Position numbers and translations under genes: made by a program. Shown one piece after another: positions 41,754 through 51,511 of a stretch of DNA of 64,000 bases. Every line of letters starts with the position of its first letter. The stretch's first letter is position 1. Below the pieces are notes generated by a model. That model ran no database searches and was not told the origin of the DNA. It was given only the letters and a program-made list of their open reading frames with translations. The stretch lies in assembly GCA_964439265.1 (NCBI GenBank), contig CAYTOA010000001.1, positions 62,001 through 126,000 on the forward strand. Direction: 5' to 3'. Origin of the DNA: JAGVPT01 sp964439265 (GTDB lineage: Bacteria > Bacteroidota > Ignavibacteria > UBA10030 > UBA8401).

Positions 41754-42575
41754 ATGAAGAAAGAATCGTCTACAACGATCGGAACAAACAACGGACTTCT
41801 ACGCCCTCGCTGGCAGCTTGTGCTGGCGGGCGTGCCGCTTCTTCTTTTTCTATCGGTTCCATTAGTCGCACTAGTTTTGAGGGTCTCGCCGTCGAGATTT
41901 CTGACAGCCGTCATGGAACCGCAGGTTGTCCAGGCAATTCGCTTAAGTTTCTTGTCGACGGCTATGACGGCCTTTCTTACTCTCTTTTTCGGCACTCCTG
42001 TCGCATACCTCCTTGCAAGGAAACGATTCCCGGGGCGCACTGCTCTTGATGCTCTCATCGACATGCCTGTTGTTCTTCCGCCTGCAGCAGCAGGGGTCGC
42101 ATTGCTTATCGCCTTTGGACGGCGCGGCGTTTTGGGCTCATTCCTCGGAGGAGTAGAAATACCTTTCACGCTGGCGGCGGTTGTTCTTGCCCAGCTCTTC
42201 GTTTCTTCGCCCTACTACATCAAATCTGCATCCGCGGGATTTGCAAGCATCAATCGCGAACTGGAACAAGCCGCTGAGGTGGACGGCGCCTCACGGATCC
42301 AGGTCTTCCGAACGATCATTCTTCCTCTTGCGTTGCCGGCGATCGTCGGGGGAATTGTGATGACATGGGCGCGCGCGCTCGGAGAATTCGGCGCAACGAT
42401 GATCTTCGCCGGGAATTTCCCGGGAAGAACTCAAACCATGCCGCTGGCGATTTACATTGGCTTTGAAATCGATCTGGATGTGGCCCTGGTGTTGGCGTTG
42501 ATCCTTCTCGCAGTTTCCTTCTTCGTGCTTGCTCTGGTAAAGGGTCTGCTCTCGCAGAGGTTAACGATGTTTTAG
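41754..42575 (+). CDS. modB: Molybdate ABC transporter, permease
   Basis: 273 residues from the ATG at 41754. A TTG at 41727 directly after the modA stop would add nine residues and cannot be excluded. Five to six helices are present, and the ATPase-docking EAA loop reads EQAAEVDGASRIQVFRTIILPLA. Further family wording: VVLPPAAAGVALL and ALGEFGATMIFAG. It forms the membrane channel for molybdate. The expected ATPase gene modC does not follow; the next gene is an unrelated phosphatase. Confidence 0.92.
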   Translation: MKKESSTTIGTNNGLLRPRWQLVLAGVPLLLFLSVPLVALVLRVSPSRFLTAVMEPQVVQAIRLSFLSTAMTAFLTLFFGTPVAYLLARKRFPGRTALDALIDMPVVLPPAAAGVALLIAFGRRGVLGSFLGGVEIPFTLAAVVLAQLFVSSPYYIKSASAGFASINRELEQAAEVDGASRIQVFRTIILPLALPAIVGGIVMTWARALGEFGATMIFAGNFPGRTQTMPLAIYIGFEIDLDVALVLALILLAVSFFVLALVKGLLSQRLTMF

Positions 42576-42710
42576 ACAATGGCCCTTTCTGCCTTGAGAT
42601 GCCCGCCATCACCCATGAGCTGTCGTAGTTGATGAGATTCATTTCGACACAACTTTTATCATCGAATAACGTATTAGAGCTAAAGCAAGTACCGTCGAAA
42701 GAAGACTACT

Positions 42711-43811
42711 ATGAATACCGAATCTCATCAGTCCGAGCCTCGCCTGCGCGACACCCTCCGCGAAGATTTATTCGAGGGAAACCATTGGAATACCTTCCGC
42801 AAGGAATTTCGCGGCCTCAAAGAGTTCTATATTGACGAGGAGAAGAAAAATCGATTGGCCACCATGGAGCCTTTGAAGCGTTGGCTCTATCTTAACGGGT
42901 GGCTCCTTAAGAGCTTGTTGATGAGATTGAACCCGTTCCGGCGTGTGGTCTTGGTCGTTGGAATAATATTGCTTGTGTCGAACCCTATCCTGATCTTGAC
43001 GAACAAGCACATCCAGATTACCGATTTCCATCTTTTGGGAGGGGCCGCGATTCTTCTAGTTCTTATGCTGGAATTAAAAGACAAGCTTCTCGCGCGCGAC
43101 GAGCTGGTTGCCGGAAAGCGAGTCCAGCAAGCTCTGGCGCCGGAGCAAAAACCGGCAGTTCCAGGCTGGTCATTGTGGATTTATTCCAGGCCTGCGAACG
43201 ATGTAGGGGGAGATCTGATAGATTTTCTTCGCCAGAGCGAAAGCAGATTCGGCGTTGCACTCGCCGACGTCTCCGGAAAAGGTTTGCAGGCGGCACTCAT
43301 CATGGCAAAACTTCAAGCAACGTTGAAAGCCCTTGCCGCCGATTACGAGTCTATCGGAAAATTAATCACGAAACTGAACACGATCGTCCATCGGGACGGT
43401 TTGCCGAACAGCTTCGCTTCTTTAGTTTACGCGGAAATATCCTCAGACTCCGGAGCATTGCGGTTTGTAAATGCAGGACATCTTCCGCCGATCGTGCTGA
43501 CAGCAGGCGGGCTCCTGGAGATGCAGAAAGGTGAAGCCGCACTCGGACTCATGGGGTCGACGGTCTACGCGGAACGACAATTGGAACTTCAGAGCGGCGA
43601 CGTCTTTGTTGTCTATTCAGACGGCCTTACCGAGGCAAGCAATGAACGGGGAGAATTTTTCGGGTCGGAGCGATTACTGAAGCGGCTCCCTCAATTGAGG
43701 GAACGATCTCCCGAAGAGATCGGAAAAGCACTCCTAGGCGAGATTGATTTTTTTGTGAGCGATGCACCTCCTAACGACGACATCTCGCTGGTTATACTTA
43801 AGCGGCTGTAG
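42711..43811 (+). CDS. SpoIIE/RsbU-type PP2C serine phosphatase with two membrane helices
   Basis: 366 residues. The cytoplasmic N-terminus (about 80 residues) is basic and acidic by turns. Two membrane helices lie at about 78-98 and 104-122. The PP2C domain runs from about 140 to the end, with metal motifs NDVGGDLIDF, ADVSGKGLQAAL, NAGHLPPIV, YSDGLTEA and NDDISLVIL. It should dephosphorylate an anti-sigma-factor antagonist (STAS) protein, releasing a stress response. No STAS or anti-sigma gene is in the window, so its partner is elsewhere. Confidence 0.9.
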   Translation: MNTESHQSEPRLRDTLREDLFEGNHWNTFRKEFRGLKEFYIDEEKKNRLATMEPLKRWLYLNGWLLKSLLMRLNPFRRVVLVVGIILLVSNPILILTNKHIQITDFHLLGGAAILLVLMLELKDKLLARDELVAGKRVQQALAPEQKPAVPGWSLWIYSRPANDVGGDLIDFLRQSESRFGVALADVSGKGLQAALIMAKLQATLKALAADYESIGKLITKLNTIVHRDGLPNSFASLVYAEISSDSGALRFVNAGHLPPIVLTAGGLLEMQKGEAALGLMGSTVYAERQLELQSGDVFVVYSDGLTEASNERGEFFGSERLLKRLPQLRERSPEEIGKALLGEIDFFVSDAPPNDDISLVILKRL

Positions 43812-43940
43812 CCTAATAAGATGCGAGTCTTCTGCCTTCTTCTCGCGTTGTGTTCCTTCGTAGAGTTATTGGTTCCCTGTTGCGCTTCAACGTCCCTCTC
43901 AATTGTCGGCCGCCTCAAGCCCTTCGGATGCCTCAATCAT

Positions 43941-44633
43941 TCACCCCTCTTCAGTTCGTAACCGGTAACCGATTCCTGATTCAGTCAGAAGCATTCTCGG
44001 CTTCGACGGATCGTCCTCGATTTTCTTCCTCAGCTGAGCAACATAGATACGCGTGTATTGCGTTTCATCGATATGGGTAGGCCCCCACACTTGTTCGAGG
44101 ATGAACCGATGGGTCAGCACTCTTCCGGCATTCTTCACGAAGAGAGCAAGGAGCGCATATTCTGTTGCCGTCAACTTAAGTACTTCGTTCTTTTTCTTGA
44201 CCAGTCGGGCCGATAAATCGACTGTCACATTATGGATCGTGAAAATCTCTTTGTCGGGAAGCGGTGTCCGGTGGCGGAGAGCCGTCCGTACGCGCGCCAG
44301 CAGTTCGCCGGTGCGGAATGGCTTTACCAGATAATCGTCCGCCCCCGCAGAAAGGCAGCCGACGATATCCGATTCCGCGCTGCGAACGGAAAGAATTATG
44401 ATCGGAATCGTAGCCCATTCGCGGATTGCCTTTAACACACTCATCCCTTCCATATCGGGCAAACCGAGATCGAGAATGATAAGCTCCGGTCGTTCGGTTG
44501 CCGCCATTCTCATTCCTTCATTTCCGGTCAAGGCAAATTTGAGAGAGTAGGCTTGCGTGTCCAGCGTTAGTTCGATGAGGCGGCGTATCTGTATTTCGTC
44601 GTCGATAATCAGAATGACAGGTTTTGTGCTCAC
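43941..44633 (-). CDS. kdpE: Response regulator KdpE
   Basis: 230 residues. The receiver has the acidic pair Asp11-Asp12, phosphoacceptor Asp55 (LIILDLGLP) and a Lys in DDYLVKPF. The OmpR-type winged-helix domain follows (LTATEYALLALFVKNAGRVLTHRFILEQVWG). It should switch on the kdp operon when phosphorylated by KdpD under potassium limitation. Its ATG overlaps the kdpD stop by four bases (ATGA). It is the last gene of the operon. Confidence 0.96.
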   Translation of the reverse strand: MSTKPVILIIDDEIQIRRLIELTLDTQAYSLKFALTGNEGMRMAATERPELIILDLGLPDMEGMSVLKAIREWATIPIIILSVRSAESDIVGCLSAGADDYLVKPFRTGELLARVRTALRHRTPLPDKEIFTIHNVTVDLSARLVKKKNEVLKLTATEYALLALFVKNAGRVLTHRFILEQVWGPTHIDETQYTRIYVAQLRKKIEDDPSKPRMLLTESGIGYRLRTEEG

Positions 44634-47302
44634 GGCTGTATCGATTGTTCGATGGTTAGAGGAATCCTGAGGGTGAATTCTGCTCCGCCCGAATCACGGT
44701 TCCGCGCTGTCACGGTACCTTTGTGCGCTTCGGCGAATCCTTTCGCGATCGTGAGGCCCAGACCCGAGCCCCCGCTTTTCATCCCTTCCGCTCGATAAAA
44801 TTTCTCGAATACCTTACGGAGATCTTCCTTTGCAAGCCCGGGGCCGTTGTCGGCCACGACGAAGACGCATTCTTTTTCAACAACGCGTGCGTCGATGGTG
44901 ATGGAACTTCCCTCGGGTGTATGGACGGCGGCATTGTGGACAAGGTTCGTGACGGCTTGTTCGACCAGGCCGAAATCCAGCTTCACAAGCGGCATCTCCT
45001 CCTGGACTTTGACGATGACCGAGTGGTGTGAAAGCTCCCTGTCCAACCCCTTGATCGCCGCGTTTATGAGGTCGTGAACGTCGCACCAGTCCAATCTCGG
45101 CTGGATCATTCCCGATTCAAGGCGCGACATGTCGAGAAGGTTTGCTACCAGCCGGTTGAGACGCTCGGCCGCGATGTGGATCTCCTTGGTATATTCTTCC
45201 GTCGAAGGTGTCGCCTGATCTATTGAGAGTTTTGTGAGATTTTCCGATGCGCCCATGATCGCCGCGATCGGCGTCCGCAGCTCGTGCGAAATCGAGTTGA
45301 ACAAGATCTTGTAGAGCCTCTCCGATTCCGCGACGACGATCGATTTCTTATTCACATCGTTCAGCAATTCACGCTCCATCGCAGAGGCGATCTGCGAAAT
45401 AAAATTGTCGAGCGACGTCTCTTCGTCGGAAGAAAGCTTTTCGTTCCGATGCAGCCGGACTCCCACGACCCCAAGCGGATACCGGGGGCCGGAGATCGGA
45501 AAGTATGTTGCTTCGGCCGAGGGAAGCGTGTCGGTATATTTGCCGGCTTTCTTTTCGTTCCAGTACGTCCAAGAAGCGACGCTGTATTCCTTGGCATCAA
45601 GGGAAAATGAGCTTGCGCTGTGCGGCCGTGCGGATATCTCGCCGTCGGCTTCCCCCAGAATCATGGCGACATCGGCGTCGAAGAATTTCCTGATGTTCGA
45701 AACCGCTGCCTGGATCACTTCCTTCTGTGAATGCGCCGAAGATAGATTATTCGTCAGCGAAAAAAGTGCGGAAGTCCGTTCTTCCCGCTGCCTGACGGCT
45801 TTTTCCCGTGCTCGTACTCGGGCAGTCAGAACACCCGTCACGATAGCGACGATAAAATATGCCGCAAGCATCATGACATCTTCGACGCGTCCGATAGAGA
45901 ACGTGAATATAGGCGGGACGAAGAAAAAATCCCACATAATTGCCCCTGTACCGGCCGCGATGAGCACCGGGCCGGGACCCATCCGCAGGGGAAGCAGGGA
46001 GACAGTAAGCAGGATGATCATCGACACCGTCCTATATCCGATGATCTGCTGAAAGGGAAAACAGAGGAGTGCAACGACAACGACGATGGCAGATGCGAGC
46101 GTATATTGGGTGATGGAAGATTGAAGCTTGGGGATCGCCCGGCGCTTTTTTTCCTGCTGAGTAGTGTCTTCCTGACCGACAATATAGACATCGACGTTGT
46201 GGCTTTTCTCGACGAGATCCTCGATAAGACGCTGCGAGCGCGAAAACAACCCGCGTTTTGATTTCCCCACAAGAATTTGCGTCGCGTTTTGCTCGCGTGC
46301 GACCCTGATAAGCGCATCGGAAACATTTTCATCGGCCGTCGTAATAATTTCGGCGCCCAGCTTTCGTGCGAGGGAAATATTCTTCGACAACTGTTCCTTA
46401 TCGCTGTCCGGAAGCGCTGCGGAAGTCTCGACACATACGACCACCCAGGACGCATTCATCGTGTACGACAACCTTCGCGCCCATCGGAGCACGGACACTG
46501 AGTGCGGGCTCGGACTTATGCCGACCACCAGCCGCTGTCCGGATTTCCACGGGCCGGTGATCCGCTCGGTGCGCATATAATCGCGTAACTGATGATCGAC
46601 GCGCTCCGCTGTCAGCCTGAGAGACATTTCGCGCAGCGCAGTAAGATTTCCCTTGCGGAAAAAATTCTGGATCGCCTGCTGTGATCGTTCAGGAGAATAG
46701 ACTTTTCCTTCTTCCAGGCGTTTCAAAAGCTCGTCCGGCGGCAGGTCGATCACTTCGATGTCATCGGCTCTTTCAAAAATTGAATCGGGCACGGTTTCCC
46801 GAATAAGTGAGCCGGTGATCTGTGCGACGGCGTCGGCTCTGCTTTCCAGATGTTGAACGTTCAATGTCGTATAGACATCGATGCCGTTGTCGAGCAATTC
46901 CTGAACGTCCTGGTATCGCTTGAGGTGGCGGCTTCCAGGGGCGTTTGTGTGGGCGAGTTCATCGACGAGAACGAGTTTCGGCTTCCGGTCGAGGATGGCG
47001 TCGAGGTCCATTTCCTCAACGACACTGTCGCGGTAATCGATTCTTTTTCGCGGTATAACGGGAAGGTTTACTGCGAGTGCTTCGGTTTCGGCGCGCTTGT
47101 GGGTTTCGACGATGCCGATGACGACATCAATCCCTTTTGAGATAGCTTCATGTGCCGCTGTGAGCATATCGTACGTTTTGCCAACACCTGCGCACATCCC
47201 GAAAAAGATCTTCAGTTTTGCCTGCGAAGCTTTTTCCTCTTCTTTTCTTATTGAATGAAGGAGAGCGTCGGGGTCTGGGCGGGATTCATCGATTGGAGCC
47301 AT
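44630..47302 (-). CDS. kdpD: Sensor histidine kinase KdpD
   Basis: 890 residues, full length. The KdpD domain has Walker A GMCAGVGKT (Lys42) and the segment LVDELAHTNAPGSRH. A universal-stress-protein domain (about 250-375) comes next, with GKSKRGLFSRSQRL. Four membrane helices (DUF4118, about 400-495) and a GAF-like region follow. The kinase core has His673 in SHELRTP and the ATP site in DNGPGL and GSGLGL. It senses low potassium or turgor and phosphorylates KdpE. It is downstream of kdpB, separated by 180 bp with a long inverted repeat. Confidence 0.97.
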   Translation of the reverse strand: MAPIDESRPDPDALLHSIRKEEEKASQAKLKIFFGMCAGVGKTYDMLTAAHEAISKGIDVVIGIVETHKRAETEALAVNLPVIPRKRIDYRDSVVEEMDLDAILDRKPKLVLVDELAHTNAPGSRHLKRYQDVQELLDNGIDVYTTLNVQHLESRADAVAQITGSLIRETVPDSIFERADDIEVIDLPPDELLKRLEEGKVYSPERSQQAIQNFFRKGNLTALREMSLRLTAERVDHQLRDYMRTERITGPWKSGQRLVVGISPSPHSVSVLRWARRLSYTMNASWVVVCVETSAALPDSDKEQLSKNISLARKLGAEIITTADENVSDALIRVAREQNATQILVGKSKRGLFSRSQRLIEDLVEKSHNVDVYIVGQEDTTQQEKKRRAIPKLQSSITQYTLASAIVVVVALLCFPFQQIIGYRTVSMIILLTVSLLPLRMGPGPVLIAAGTGAIMWDFFFVPPIFTFSIGRVEDVMMLAAYFIVAIVTGVLTARVRAREKAVRQREERTSALFSLTNNLSSAHSQKEVIQAAVSNIRKFFDADVAMILGEADGEISARPHSASSFSLDAKEYSVASWTYWNEKKAGKYTDTLPSAEATYFPISGPRYPLGVVGVRLHRNEKLSSDEETSLDNFISQIASAMERELLNDVNKKSIVVAESERLYKILFNSISHELRTPIAAIMGASENLTKLSIDQATPSTEEYTKEIHIAAERLNRLVANLLDMSRLESGMIQPRLDWCDVHDLINAAIKGLDRELSHHSVIVKVQEEMPLVKLDFGLVEQAVTNLVHNAAVHTPEGSSITIDARVVEKECVFVVADNGPGLAKEDLRKVFEKFYRAEGMKSGGSGLGLTIAKGFAEAHKGTVTARNRDSGGAEFTLRIPLTIEQSIQP

Positions 47303-47370
47303 ACGCTAATATATTAATTCTTTTATTCATTGTCATCGGCCCCCGTGGCAGGAGGCACGGTCATTTAACA

Positions 47371-47450
47371 AGTGTGCCATGACTGCTGATATTTTGGCCG
47401 CCTACATTACAAATCAGCTCAAAATTCAGTCCAAAAGTCATGGCATCACT
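47371..47450. promoter_or_regulatory. Inverted repeat between kdpB and kdpD
   Basis: AGTGTGCCATGAC (47371-47383) pairs with GTCATGGCATCACT (47437-47450), with one bulged base. Nested inside, GCTGAT (47385-47390) pairs with ATCAGC (47413-47418). It fills most of the kdpB-kdpD gap. In RNA it would form an 80-nt stem-loop that could stop, process or stabilise the message between pump and regulator genes. There is no T-tract in the leftward direction. Confidence 0.55.
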
Positions 47451-47482
47451 TTGATCCTGAGCAAATCCCCCGCTTCTTGATT

Positions 47483-49618
47483 TCATGTAAGCCGTAATGC
47501 AACAAGAATCATGTCAACGAGCTTGATCCCGAAGAAGGGGGCAATGATTCCGCCCACGCCGTAAATGAACAAATGTCTGCGCAGCAGTTCGACCGCGCTC
47601 ACTGCGCGATATTTTACCCCCTTCAGCGCAAGTGGAATAAGAACGACAATGATCAACGCGTTGAAGATAACAGCGGAGAGGATTGCGCTTTCGGGGGTCG
47701 CGAGGTGCATGATGTTCAACGCGTTAAGCACGGGATATGTCGTTGCAAACGCTGCTGGAATGATCGCAAAATATTTTGCAACGTCGTTCGCAATGCTGAA
47801 CGTTGTCAGTGTGCCGCGCGTCATCAGGAGCTGTTTGCCGATCTCAACGATCTCCAGGAGTTTTGTTGGATTGCTGTCAAGGTCGATCATGTTCGCTGCT
47901 TCGCGGGCGGATTGGGTTCCCGTATTCATCGCGACGGCTACGTCGGCCTGGGCAAGCGCCGGCGCATCATTCGTGCCGTCTCCGGTCATGGCAACAAGGC
48001 GTCCCCCTTTCTGATAGTCGCGGATCAATTTCAATTTGTCTTCAGGCTTCGCTTCAGCGAGGAAATCGTCGACGCCGGCCTCGGCAGCGATCGCCGTTGC
48101 CGTCAGCCTGTTGTCGCCCGTAATCATCACAGTCTTGATTCCCATTTTTCGCAGATGAGCAAATCGCTCTTTTATTCCCCCTTTGACAATATCCTTCAAA
48201 TGGATAACGCCGAGCACCTCTTTATTTTCGACGACGACGAGAGGTGTAGCCCCCAGGCGGCTGATGTCCTGGACAGTCTGATGAACCGACGGGGGAAATG
48301 TTCCACCTAATTCCTCCACGTAGGTCTTTATCGCTTCGGCCGCTCCTTTTCGGATTATCCGTTTACCATTTTTCCCTTCAGGGTGGATGTCCGCTCCGCT
48401 CATTCGTGTTTGAGCGCTGAACGGAACGAAATGGGCGGAGATCTCATTCACTTTCCGCTCACGGAGGCCAAACTTCTCCTTCGCGAGAATCACGATCGAT
48501 CGCCCTTCCGGAGTTTCGTCGGCAAGGGAGGCAAGCTGGGCTGCGTCCGCGAGGCGTTCTTTTGTGACTCCCGGTGCGGGTGAAAAATCCGTCGCCATCC
48601 GGTTTCCCAATGTCACGGTGCCCGTTTTGTCCAGCAGAAGCACGTCGACATCTCCCGCTGCTTCGATTGCTCGTCCAGACGTGGCGATAACGTTATGACG
48701 AATCATGCGATCCATTCCTGCGATCCCGATCGCGGAAAGAAGTCCGCCGATTGTCGTAGGAATTAAACAAACAAGAAGGGCGACGAGTACCGTGACCGTC
48801 ACGGGAGTCCCCTGACCGGCAGCTGCGACGCTAAAGAGAGAGTAAGGAAGCAGAGTCACACAGACCATCAAAAAAATAATCGTGAATGCGGCGAGGAGAA
48901 TATTCAGGGCAATTTCGTTCGGTGTTTTCTGTCGCTTAGCACCTTCGATCAAATGAATCATCCTATCGAGAAAGCCGCTGCCCGGCTCGGCCGTCGCTTG
49001 AATCACCAGCCAGTCTGAAAGAATGCGCGTACCGCCGGTTACGGCGCTTCGATCGCCTCCCGATTCGCGAATCACAGGCGCGCTCTCACCCGTGATGGCA
49101 CTCTCGTCGACGGATGCAATTCCCTCGACCACCTCGCCGTCGACGGCAATAACATCCCCTACATCAACCAGAAAAAAGTCTCCTTTTCGCAGATCCGATG
49201 ACGTTACGATGTCAAACGAGGATCGGCGTGCCTGGCTGTGAAGTCGTTTAGCCTTTGTGTCTTGCCGCGCACGTCGCAGAGCTTCAGCCTGGGCTTTTCC
49301 GCGGCCCTCAGCCAGCGCCTCGGAAAAATTTGCGAAAAGGACAGTGAACCAGAGCCAGAGCGAGACACTCCCAATATACCAAGCGGGGGCTTCGCCGTTT
49401 CCGGCCAATGCTTGAATCCAAAGTCCGAGGGTAAGAACACTCCCAACTTCGACGACAAACATGACGGGGTTGCGGATCATCCAGCGAGGATTGAGTTTGG
49501 CCAGAGAATCGACAAGGGCTCGCCGATACATTCGGCTTGTCAAACCCTGCGGTTTCTTAAGCTGCTGTGAAGACCAGGATTGCTGGACAACCTGTAGATT
49601 TTCGATAAGCATGGGCAT
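47483..49618 (-). CDS. kdpB: Potassium-transporting P-type ATPase, subunit KdpB
   Basis: 711 residues, complete. P-type ATPase motifs: TGES in SAITGESAPV, the phosphorylated Asp330 in DKTGTVTLGN, KGAAEA in the nucleotide domain, and MTGDGTNDAPALAQADVAVAM in the hinge. The tail of helices includes SIANDVAKYFAIIPA. It hydrolyses ATP to drive potassium uptake through KdpA. The start at 49618 gives the usual N-terminus ahead of the first helix. It follows kdpA by 61 bp. Confidence 0.97.
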   Translation of the reverse strand: MPMLIENLQVVQQSWSSQQLKKPQGLTSRMYRRALVDSLAKLNPRWMIRNPVMFVVEVGSVLTLGLWIQALAGNGEAPAWYIGSVSLWLWFTVLFANFSEALAEGRGKAQAEALRRARQDTKAKRLHSQARRSSFDIVTSSDLRKGDFFLVDVGDVIAVDGEVVEGIASVDESAITGESAPVIRESGGDRSAVTGGTRILSDWLVIQATAEPGSGFLDRMIHLIEGAKRQKTPNEIALNILLAAFTIIFLMVCVTLLPYSLFSVAAAGQGTPVTVTVLVALLVCLIPTTIGGLLSAIGIAGMDRMIRHNVIATSGRAIEAAGDVDVLLLDKTGTVTLGNRMATDFSPAPGVTKERLADAAQLASLADETPEGRSIVILAKEKFGLRERKVNEISAHFVPFSAQTRMSGADIHPEGKNGKRIIRKGAAEAIKTYVEELGGTFPPSVHQTVQDISRLGATPLVVVENKEVLGVIHLKDIVKGGIKERFAHLRKMGIKTVMITGDNRLTATAIAAEAGVDDFLAEAKPEDKLKLIRDYQKGGRLVAMTGDGTNDAPALAQADVAVAMNTGTQSAREAANMIDLDSNPTKLLEIVEIGKQLLMTRGTLTTFSIANDVAKYFAIIPAAFATTYPVLNALNIMHLATPESAILSAVIFNALIIVVLIPLALKGVKYRAVSAVELLRRHLFIYGVGGIIAPFFGIKLVDMILVALRLT

Positions 49619-49679
49619 TCTCTTCGATTATGATTTTTGTACTTTGTCATCCTGCTACAATTTTTTTGCAGGATTCTTC

Positions 49680-51422
49680 CTAGTGAACCATGAGCAGATG
49701 CTCGACAATCGGTCCCAATGCGAGAGCAGGAACGAAATTTAATGCCCCAACAATAATGACCACTGCGACCAGCCAAAAGATGAACAATGGCGTGTGCGTT
49801 GGTAAAGTACCTTCGCTTGGAGGCACCAGTTTTTTCCTCACCAGTGAGCCTGCAAGAGCAAGTGTTGGAACAGCGAGCCAATAACGGCCGATCAGCATCG
49901 CGAGTCCCCCCGTCAAATTATAGAAGGGTGTATTGACGCCGGCGCCCGCGAACGCGCTTCCGTTATTGTTCCCCTGCGATGTAAAGACATAGAGGACCTC
50001 GCTGAAACCATGCGGCCCGGGATTGAAGATACCGGCCTTACCGGCGTCGGTCACAACTGCGATTGCGGTAAAGACGAGCACCGTGATTGGCATGATGAGA
50101 ATTAATATTGATGCCATTTTCATCTCATATGCCTCGATCTTGTGCCCAAGGTACTCCGGCGTCCTCCCGACAAGAAGCCCGGCTACGAACACAGCCACGA
50201 TGACAAACACAAGCATGCCGTAAAGCCCCGACCCCACGCCTCCGTAGATTACTTCGCCGAAATGGAGCATCGCGAGTGTTACGAGTCCGCCTAATGGCAT
50301 ATAAGAATCGTGCATCGAATTCACGGATCCATTCGATGCGGAGGTGGTTGCGGTTGCCCAAAGAACAGAATTCGCAATACCAAAACGTAATTCTTTGCCT
50401 TCCATATTTCCGCCGGGTTGAAGACTACTCGCCGTCTGATCGATTCCCATTTGCGTCAACGCCGGATTCCCCCCCTGTTCAGCCCATCCAGCAAGCACAA
50501 GGAATGCGACGAAGATCACAGTCATTGCAGCAAGAAGCGCCCACCCCTGTCGTGTATCGCTGACCATTTTACCGTATGTGTAACAAAGTGCCGCTGCTAT
50601 CAGCAGAATAGAAAGCATCTCAAGAAAATTTGAGAGAGGCGTGGGGTTCTCATAAGGATGTGCAGAATTCACGTTGAAGAATCCGCCGCCGTTTGTGCCA
50701 AGCTGCTTGATGGCGATTTGCGAGGCAGCCGGCCCTACAGCGAGGACCTGGTCGGTCACTTTGGCTCCGCTCGTGTCGGGGGTCGCCTGAAGAAAGGGGA
50801 CGGTAACGTAAGGAGACATCGTTTGGACTACGCCCTGCGACACCAGCACTAGCGCGAGCACGAATGAGAGCGGCAACAGAATATAGAGGGTGCTTCGGGT
50901 CAGGTCCACCCAGAAATTTCCGAGTGTTTTTGCCGAGTGCCGGGCAAAGCCGCGAATAATGAGTATCAGCACCGCCATTCCGCTTGCCGCCGAAACGAAG
51001 TTTTGCACAGTCAATGCAACCATCTGTGTCAAATAGCTCATCGTTGTTTCACCGCCATAACCCTGCCAATTTGTGTTCGTGGCAAAACTCACGGCCGTAT
51101 TGAACGAAGAATCAGGCGTTACAGCAGCCATGCCTTGTGGATTCAAAGGGAGCAATTGCTGCAATCGCTGCATTGCATAAACGATAAAAATACCTGCTAA
51201 ATTAAAGATGAGCATCGCGATCGCATTCTCTTTCCAGTCGTACTCTTCCTCTGAGTTGATGCCCGAAAGACGATAAATGAATCGCTCCACTGGACCGAGC
51301 AGGGGGTCGAGAAACGTTTTCTCCCGCTGATAAACGCGTGCCATGAAGGCTCCCAACGGTTTAGCGAGGAGGATCAGGACCGCGAGGTAAAAAACTATTT
51401 GGAAGATTCCGTTGAATGTCAT
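49680..51422 (-). CDS. kdpA: Potassium-transporting ATPase, channel subunit KdpA
   Basis: 580 residues from the ATG at 51422, which has GGAG nine bases upstream; a longer reading from 51548 runs through kdpF and is rejected. The four selectivity-filter segments are present: FATNTNWQGYGG, KQLGTNGGGFFNVN, TTSASNGSVNSM and SQGNNNGSAFAG. Ten or so helices match the superfamily-of-K-transporters fold. It is the potassium-selective pore of the pump. Its ATG overlaps the kdpF stop by four bases. Confidence 0.97.
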   Translation of the reverse strand: MTFNGIFQIVFYLAVLILLAKPLGAFMARVYQREKTFLDPLLGPVERFIYRLSGINSEEEYDWKENAIAMLIFNLAGIFIVYAMQRLQQLLPLNPQGMAAVTPDSSFNTAVSFATNTNWQGYGGETTMSYLTQMVALTVQNFVSAASGMAVLILIIRGFARHSAKTLGNFWVDLTRSTLYILLPLSFVLALVLVSQGVVQTMSPYVTVPFLQATPDTSGAKVTDQVLAVGPAASQIAIKQLGTNGGGFFNVNSAHPYENPTPLSNFLEMLSILLIAAALCYTYGKMVSDTRQGWALLAAMTVIFVAFLVLAGWAEQGGNPALTQMGIDQTASSLQPGGNMEGKELRFGIANSVLWATATTSASNGSVNSMHDSYMPLGGLVTLAMLHFGEVIYGGVGSGLYGMLVFVIVAVFVAGLLVGRTPEYLGHKIEAYEMKMASILILIMPITVLVFTAIAVVTDAGKAGIFNPGPHGFSEVLYVFTSQGNNNGSAFAGAGVNTPFYNLTGGLAMLIGRYWLAVPTLALAGSLVRKKLVPPSEGTLPTHTPLFIFWLVAVVIIVGALNFVPALALGPIVEHLLMVH

Positions 51423-51511
51423 TCGAATATCTCCGGTTTCAATAGTGCGACAAATAGGTAGATTAAAAGACCGGCTGCGATAATTCCGGCGATCCAATAG
51501 AGTGCAGTCAT
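51419..51511 (-). CDS. kdpF: KdpF, small lipid-like subunit of the potassium pump
   Basis: Thirty residues: one membrane helix (IAGIIAAGLLIYLFVALL) ending KPEIFE, the typical KdpF layout. The stop is the TGA of ATGA at the kdpA start. The GGGAGAAAAACG upstream supplies a ribosome site. In E. coli KdpF stabilises the KdpFABC complex. Confidence 0.9.
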   Translation of the reverse strand: MTALYWIAGIIAAGLLIYLFVALLKPEIFE

